From contig NZ_CP175698.1 in assembly GCF_046097095.1 (NCBI RefSeq), positions 2,976,001-3,040,000 on the forward strand: a DNA stretch of 64,000 bases, in the 5' to 3' direction. This stretch comes from Natrinema sp046097095 (GTDB taxonomy: Archaea; Halobacteriota; Halobacteria; Halobacteriales; Natrialbaceae). The translations under genes were made by a program, and so were the position numbers. Position 1 is the first letter of the stretch. Each line of letters starts with the position of its first letter. Shown one piece after another: positions 59,454-64,000 of the stretch. The notes below the pieces were generated by a model. That model saw only the letters and a list, made by a program, of their open reading frames with translations. It was not told where the DNA came from and ran no database searches.

Positions 59454-59566
59454 CGGTCGCCGTGTCCCGTGAGGTCGGCGCGCGCGACGACTCACGCGCC
59501 GTGGAACGCGACTGCATTACTGCGGTGGACACAAACTATATCTTCGCCCGCCATGGTGCGTGAACC

Positions 59567-60238
59567 ATGGCCAGAAAATCCTACCAGGAGAAGCTCACGG
59601 AGCTTCGCGAGGACGTGCTCTACATGAGCGAAGTCGTCATGGAACGCCTTCGCATGGGGCTCGACGCCTTAGAGCAGAAAGACGATGCCCTCGCCCGCGA
59701 GGTCATCGAAGGCGACGGCGAGATCAACCGCATGTACCTCGACCTCGAGCAAGACTGCATCGACCTGCTCGCGCTCCAGCAGCCGGTCGCGAGCGATCTG
59801 CGATTCATCGCGGCCTCGTTCAAGATCATCACCGACCTAGAGCGCATCGCCGACCTCGCGACCAACCTCGGCGAGTATACGATCGACGCCGAGCAGGATC
59901 TGTTCCCCGACGTCGACGTCCAGGAGATGGGCGAGCTCACGCTCGATATGTTCGAAGACGCGATGCTCGCCTACGACACCGAAGACACCGACCAGTGCCG
60001 AGAACTGGCCAATCGCGACGACGAGCTCGACCAGTTCGCCGAACGCGCAAGCGAGACCGTCGTCCGGGACCTCATCGAGCGTGAACTCGAGTCTGCGGAC
60101 AAGGTCGAACAACTGCTGCAGGACGTCTCGCGGCTATTATTAACGATTCGAGACCTCGAGCGCGTCGGCGATCACACGGTCAACATCGCAGCGCGGACGC
60201 TGTACATGGTCGAAAACGACGACGAACTCATCTACTGA
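59567..60238 (+). CDS. phoU: PhoU-family phosphate regulator (system 2)
   Basis: A 223-residue PhoU with two three-helix repeats. Metal motifs are FKIITDLERIADLATNLGEY and RLLLTIRDLERVGDHTVNIA. It is probably the negative regulator matching PstSCAB system 2. It is similar in length and layout to the PhoU at 52857 but without the AbrB domain of the protein at 46668. It stands alone after the DUF457 gene. Confidence 0.93.
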   Translation: MARKSYQEKLTELREDVLYMSEVVMERLRMGLDALEQKDDALAREVIEGDGEINRMYLDLEQDCIDLLALQQPVASDLRFIAASFKIITDLERIADLATNLGEYTIDAEQDLFPDVDVQEMGELTLDMFEDAMLAYDTEDTDQCRELANRDDELDQFAERASETVVRDLIERELESADKVEQLLQDVSRLLLTIRDLERVGDHTVNIAARTLYMVENDDELIY

Positions 60239-60278
60239 TCGTCTCTGCGACGACACAACCGACTGCGGTCGGTCTTTG

Positions 60279-60908
60279 TTACCCGGTTGTGTTGTTTCCG
60301 CCGGTCTGATTCCCGCTTTCGTTACCGGTCGCGTTGCCACCGGTCTGATTACCAGTTTCGTTTCCGCCGGTCTGGTTGCCGGTCTGGTTGCCGGTCTGAT
60401 TGCCGCCACCGCCGCCACCGCCGCCCTGAATCTGGATGTCGCCTTCCATGCTTGGGTGGGGCTGACAGCGGTAGACGGCGATCTGGTCGGTTGCCTCGAA
60501 CTCGAAGAACGCGTTTTGGGGATCCGTGGTGGGTTGGCCAGTCGTGTAATCGTCGACGACCTCCCCGTTTGAGTTGCGCAGTTCCAGATTGTGTGCGGCA
60601 CCGTCGCCTTCCGACCAGCCGATCGTGTACGTCTCACCGCTTTGGAGGATCAGCGTCGGATTCTGCTCACCCTCGATCGAGGACGGTGCGAGCCCTTCCC
60701 AGTAACTGGTCTGGCCGCTGAAATCGATCTGCGTACCGGGCTCGATCTCGTAGCCGCTACCGCCGCCACCGCCGCCGCCACCGCCGCCACCGCCGCCATT
60801 TCCGTTGCCGTTCCCACCGCCACCGCAACCGGCGACGAACGCGGTCGACGTCGCGACACCTGTCAGCTTGAGCATCCGTCGTCGGGATAACCGATCGTCT
60901 TGTACCAT
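60279..60908 (-). CDS. Halocyanin-like blue-copper lipoprotein
   Basis: A 209-residue cupredoxin lipoprotein. The Tat/lipobox signal is SRRRMLKLTGVATSTAFVAGC with Cys28 lipidated. A Gly/Asn linker (about residues 29-50) leads to the cupredoxin domain with copper ligands His106 (GAAHNLEL), Cys148 and His151 (YRCQPHPSM) and Met154. Residues about 161-209 are Gly-rich then Asn-Gln-Thr-Gly repeats with many N-glycosylation sequons. It is a membrane-attached electron carrier. It is convergent with phoU2. Confidence 0.9.
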   Translation of the reverse strand: MVQDDRLSRRRMLKLTGVATSTAFVAGCGGGGNGNGNGGGGGGGGGGGGGSGYEIEPGTQIDFSGQTSYWEGLAPSSIEGEQNPTLILQSGETYTIGWSEGDGAAHNLELRNSNGEVVDDYTTGQPTTDPQNAFFEFEATDQIAVYRCQPHPSMEGDIQIQGGGGGGGGNQTGNQTGNQTGGNETGNQTGGNATGNESGNQTGGNNTTG

Positions 60909-61045
60909 CAAGCTGACTTTGTACTCAATCGAGATAGCCGAATACCCGTCTACTGCGTGGGAGTCAAGTGCGGGCCGGTTCGAGACGCACCTTCCGCTCG
61001 GTTTTCGGCACATAGCGAGCACGCGATACGAGAGTCGTCCCGCCG

Positions 61046-61426
61046 TCACCGCACGGAGTTCAACCCCGGCCGGCGCTCGGGGACGCACGTCAATAGCTGC
61101 GCCGTGTCGACGATGTTCCGCGTCTCGAGCAACAGCTCCGCCGCCTCGCGCACCGTGAACTCGGCGTCAAGGCCGACGCCGTGACAGCGGGCATAACACT
61201 CGAGCCAGCGGTTCATCGCGGTCTCGAGCGCGTCAAACTCGGCCGTGCTGAGCGGGATCAGCCGGCCGCCGGTACGGGCCTCGACGTAGAGCCAGACGGC
61301 CTGTCCCGCCCCGTCACGGAGATAGTCGTCGGCATCGGAGGGTGAAACCTCGTTGGCCGAGAGGGCCGCCCGTTCGCGCTCGGCGCGGCGAGCGAGCGCG
61401 GCGATCCGCGGGCCGTACCGGCTCAC
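61046..61426 (-). CDS. Small protein downstream of fixCX
   Basis: A 126-residue helical protein (start VSRYGPRIAALARRAERERA, centre YLRDGAGQAVWLYVEARTGG, then EFTVREAAELLLETRNIV). It has two cysteines near the middle (CYARC). I do not recognise a named family. The GTG start follows the fixCX stop by one base, so it belongs to the fix operon, and a role in that complex or in its assembly is possible. Confidence 0.7.
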   Translation of the reverse strand: MSRYGPRIAALARRAERERAALSANEVSPSDADDYLRDGAGQAVWLYVEARTGGRLIPLSTAEFDALETAMNRWLECYARCHGVGLDAEFTVREAAELLLETRNIVDTAQLLTCVPERRPGLNSVR

Positions 61427-61427
61427 G

Positions 61428-63110
61428 CTATCCCTCGCGGTACTCGACGCCCTTGCCGCCGCGGGGGTGTTCCCACTCGGTGTCTGCGACGATGGCGCAG
61501 GTGCCACACTCGACGCAGGGCTGGGTGTCGAGGCTGACCAGGGTCTCCTCGGTGCCGTTGGTCTTGACCGTCTCCGAGCGATAGCAGCCGCCGCCGAAGT
61601 CCGCGGCGCTGACCGGGCAGGCGGTGACGGCTGCGCCGCTGGCGTCGAATGACTCGTCGAGGAGTCTGATGTGGGGGTTACCCACGTCCGTGTCGTAGGT
61701 CAGGTCGCCGATCCGTTCTTCGAGGCTCGGCGGCTCGATCTCGTTCTCCCAGTGGATCGTCTTGCCGTGTTCCTCGGCGATCAACGTCGGCAGGGAGACG
61801 TACCCGGTCTTCGTATCCGGGAGCATCGACACGAGGAACGGCGAGTTGTAGGCGCGCTCGAGCAGCCGATCGGCGATCGGGTTGCCGACCGCCAACGAGC
61901 CGATCGGCGAGTCGAGCACCCGCTCGACGGCCGCGGTGACGGCGTCGCGCTCGCCGACGGTCCGGCTGAGGTCGTAGCGCCGGGGCCGGAGCTTCTCCAT
62001 CGTGCCGGCGTCCTCGAGCATCTTCGTATAGCGGCGGCCGGCGGCCTCAGGGTCGGCGCTGCCGCGGGTGACGGCGAACGCGTCGGCCGCGAGCGCGCCC
62101 GCGGTGACGGCGTGGTTCATCCCCTTGATGATCGGCCCCTGTGCCTGCATCTGGCCGGCGGCGTCGCCGACGAGGACGAGCCGATCGCGGTAGGGGCTGC
62201 GGTGGGCCACCTTCTTCGAGTCGGGGACGAGCTTCGCCGCGTACTCGCGCTCGTGATACTCGTTTTTGAACCAGCCCGCCAGTAGCGGGTGCGTAAGTAG
62301 GGCGTCCAGAAGCTCGTGTGGTTCCGCCTCCCGCTCGAGGAGGCTGTCGAGGTGGAAGACGGCCCCGATCGACAGCGAGTCCTCGTTCGTATAGAGGAAG
62401 CCGCCGCCGCGGACGTCCTCGAAGAGGTCGCCCGAGAACAGGTGAGCGGCCCCCTCGTCGGGCTCTAAGTCAAACCGGTCGTCGATCGCGTCGGGCTCCA
62501 TGTCGACGACCGCTTTGACGCCCTGGAACCACTCGTCGGGTTCTTCCCAGTCCATCAGGCCGGCCTCGCGGGCGAGTTCGGAGTTGACGCCGTCAGCAGC
62601 AACGATCAAATCCGCCTCGATCGGGTCGAGTTCGTCACAGGTGACGCCGACGATCTCGCCGTTTTCGCGCAAGAGCCCGTTGACCCGTACGCTCGTCAGG
62701 ACGCCGCCGCCGGTCTCGCTCGTCTTCTCGTGAACGCGGCGCTCGAGCCAGGAGTCCATCTCGCGGCGCAACACGGCGTCACACCAGTCGGTGTCGTGCT
62801 CGTGGAGGTCGACCAGATCGTAGGTCTTGACCGCGTTCCCGGCGACGTTGTGGATGTAGTAGTCTGTGACGGGGCGTTCGGCGGCCGCCTCGCGGAAGCC
62901 GTCGAAGAGGTCGTCGATCGTGTAGGGTGCGGAGTCCTCGGCGTAGATCAGCCCGCCGGAGACGTTCTTCGAACCCGCTTCGGTCCCGCGCTCTAAGACG
63001 AGCGTTTCCACGCCGTGGTCGGCCAGCCGGGACGCGGCCGCGGCCCCGCCGGGGCCACAGCCGACGACGACGGCCTCGTAGTGCTCGTAATCGTCGGTTG
63101 CGGCTGCCAT
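61428..63110 (-). CDS. FixC-FixX fusion, electron-transfer flavoprotein:quinone oxidoreductase
   Basis: A 560-residue fusion. Residues about 8-440 are FixC: the FAD loop VVVGCGPGGAAAASRLADHG, ADGVNSELAREAGL, GDAAGQMQAQGPIIKGMNHAV and later LVSMLPDTKTGYVSLP. Residues about 470-560 are a FixX-type ferredoxin segment with the CPVSAADF, GGCY, CVECGTCAIV cysteine set. It passes electrons from the ETF to a quinone. It overlaps fixB by one base. Separate fixC and fixX genes are the rule in bacteria; fusion guarantees equal stoichiometry. Confidence 0.9.
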   Translation of the reverse strand: MAAATDDYEHYEAVVVGCGPGGAAAASRLADHGVETLVLERGTEAGSKNVSGGLIYAEDSAPYTIDDLFDGFREAAAERPVTDYYIHNVAGNAVKTYDLVDLHEHDTDWCDAVLRREMDSWLERRVHEKTSETGGGVLTSVRVNGLLRENGEIVGVTCDELDPIEADLIVAADGVNSELAREAGLMDWEEPDEWFQGVKAVVDMEPDAIDDRFDLEPDEGAAHLFSGDLFEDVRGGGFLYTNEDSLSIGAVFHLDSLLEREAEPHELLDALLTHPLLAGWFKNEYHEREYAAKLVPDSKKVAHRSPYRDRLVLVGDAAGQMQAQGPIIKGMNHAVTAGALAADAFAVTRGSADPEAAGRRYTKMLEDAGTMEKLRPRRYDLSRTVGERDAVTAAVERVLDSPIGSLAVGNPIADRLLERAYNSPFLVSMLPDTKTGYVSLPTLIAEEHGKTIHWENEIEPPSLEERIGDLTYDTDVGNPHIRLLDESFDASGAAVTACPVSAADFGGGCYRSETVKTNGTEETLVSLDTQPCVECGTCAIVADTEWEHPRGGKGVEYREG

Positions 63111-64000
63111 CAGTCGTCACCCCCGTCAGCGACGGCCTCGGGCTCGAGTGCCGTGTCACCCGACTCGACGGCCTCGGTGAGCCGCGGGAGGACCTCGAAG
63201 AGGTCGCCCTCGATGAAGTAGTCCGAGAAGTCCCGAATTCGGGCGTCGGTGTCTGTGTTGATCGCAACGATGGTGTCGGACTCGTCCATCCCGACCTTGT
63301 GCTGGACCGCTCCCGAGACACCGGCCGCGATGTAGAGGTCGGGCGCGACGACCTGCCCGGTCTCGCCGATCTGGCGCTCCTCCTTCGAGTACTCCTCGAC
63401 GTGACCCTCGAACTGGTAGGAGGAGGTGACGATCCCTCTGGTGATGCCGAGTTCGGCGTTCTCGAACGCGTCGACCAGCTCGAGGCCGAGTTCCATCCCC
63501 TCGGTGGGGTCGTCGGCGATCCCGCGACCCAGACAGACGATCACGTCGTGGCCGGTGAGGTCGATTCCGGCCTCGAGTTGGTCGTAGTCGCTGATCTCGA
63601 CGCGGAACCAGTCGTCGTTCAGTTCCATGTCGTGTTCGACGACGAGCCCCTCGCGGTCGTAATCAGGTTCCATCGGCTCGAAACTTCCCGGAATGATCGA
63701 CGCGCCCTGCGGGTGGAACTCTCGACCGGGGTTATCAAGACAGAGGATCGTCGAGTACTCGAAGCCCGAGAAGTCCGGCCGCTTCATATGCAGGACTTTC
63801 TCGAAGATCTTCTTGACGCCGGGTTCACCGGTCTTGACCGGATTCGAGACCTCGTTTTCCTCGATGAACAGGTCCGAACAATCCGAGGCCAGCCCGGAGT
63901 CGAGTTCGGCCTGCACCTTCGCCGAGAGGTCCCGCCCGTTGTTCGTCGCCGGGAACAGCACGTACCGGGGTTTGTCGTAGTCGCGCCAGTCGGTGCTCTC
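63110..64000 (-). CDS. fixB: Electron-transfer flavoprotein alpha subunit (FixB), 5' end missing
   Basis: At least 296 residues visible, reading off the right edge. The C-terminal FAD domain has CLGRGIADDPTEGMELG, RQIGETGQVVAPDLYIAAG and SGAVQHKVGMDESDTIVAIN, followed by RDFSDYFIEGDLFEVLP. The N-terminal domain is cut. The beta subunit (fixA) should lie upstream, outside the window. In haloarchaea the complex feeds electrons into the quinone pool through the downstream FixC-X fusion. Confidence 0.92.
   Translation of the reverse strand, partial: ESTDWRDYDKPRYVLFPATNNGRDLSAKVQAELDSGLASDCSDLFIEENEVSNPVKTGEPGVKKIFEKVLHMKRPDFSGFEYSTILCLDNPGREFHPQGASIIPGSFEPMEPDYDREGLVVEHDMELNDDWFRVEISDYDQLEAGIDLTGHDVIVCLGRGIADDPTEGMELGLELVDAFENAELGITRGIVTSSYQFEGHVEEYSKEERQIGETGQVVAPDLYIAAGVSGAVQHKVGMDESDTIVAINTDTDARIRDFSDYFIEGDLFEVLPRLTEAVESGDTALEPEAVADGGDD

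Noticed and set aside
60740..60800. Glycine-codon repeat that could look like a tandem repeat or CRISPR
   Set aside because: It is a poly-Gly linker inside the halocyanin-like gene; there are no spacers and no cas genes.

Overview
This window comes from a haloarchaeon, with the general look of Natrialbales. The DNA is GC-rich, the proteins are strongly acidic, and secreted proteins carry twin-arginine signals, several with a lipobox. Many genes have a TATA-like box 27-33 nt before the ATG, which implies leaderless transcripts. The protein set is archaeal: Pth2, aIF2-beta with a TRAM tail, halocyanin, haloarchaeal RPA and a PGF-CTERM surface protein. No rRNA, tRNA, CRISPR array or intact insertion sequence was recognised, but hairpin and inverted-repeat elements occur in several gaps.

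Layout. (1) 0-14 kb is mostly housekeeping: dcd, pth2, a DMT exporter divergent from a FilR1-like regulator, a fused membrane/spermidine-synthase-like protein, ychF, an ArsA/Get3-type ATPase coupled to a small partner, a CobW-type GTPase, a FAH-family enzyme, two tandem PRC-barrel-like paralogues and a Tat-exported amidohydrolase. (2) 14.0-19.9 kb is a tightly overlapping seven-gene operon for the late steps of cobalamin assembly and salvage (HAD phosphatase, cbiB, cobS, cobY, cobT, cobD, cbiZ). (3) 20.0-21.6 kb holds aIF2-beta and small proteins. (4) 21.8-30.0 kb is the most unusual block. PxpB, PxpC and PxpA homologues occur with a stand-alone biotin carrier protein, a biotin carboxylase, a class III aminotransferase, an Lrp-type regulator and an APC permease. 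Together the parts resemble a split urea-carboxylase-like machine acting on a lactam.

(5) 30.4-37.6 kb has a surface glycoprotein, small zinc-ribbon and winged-helix proteins, a DEAH helicase/exonuclease pair resembling MrfA-MrfB (YprA-YprB), and a thioredoxin. (6) 37.8-42.4 kb has glutamine synthetase, a small HTH protein behind a duplicated promoter-like repeat, a secreted SGNH hydrolase and a membrane protein. (7) 42.6-46.4 kb is the rpa1-rpap1-rpe single-strand-binding operon. (8) 46.7-60.2 kb is a phosphate island: an AbrB-PhoU protein divergent from two complete ABC phosphate transporters, three PstS lipoproteins and two PhoU proteins. The pstS1 and pstS2 promoters share an identical 20-mer at identical spacing. 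(9) 60.3-64 kb has a halocyanin-like lipoprotein and the end of a fixBCX electron-transfer operon cut by the window edge.

Main leads: the biotin-linked lactam-opening cluster with a candidate shared operator, the archaeal MrfAB-like pair, the HAD protein as a candidate for the missing cobalamin phosphatase, the duplicated pst promoter module, a 100-bp-spaced promoter duplication, two genes preceded by leaderless upstream ORFs, and a small palindromic MITE-like element inside the phosphate island.
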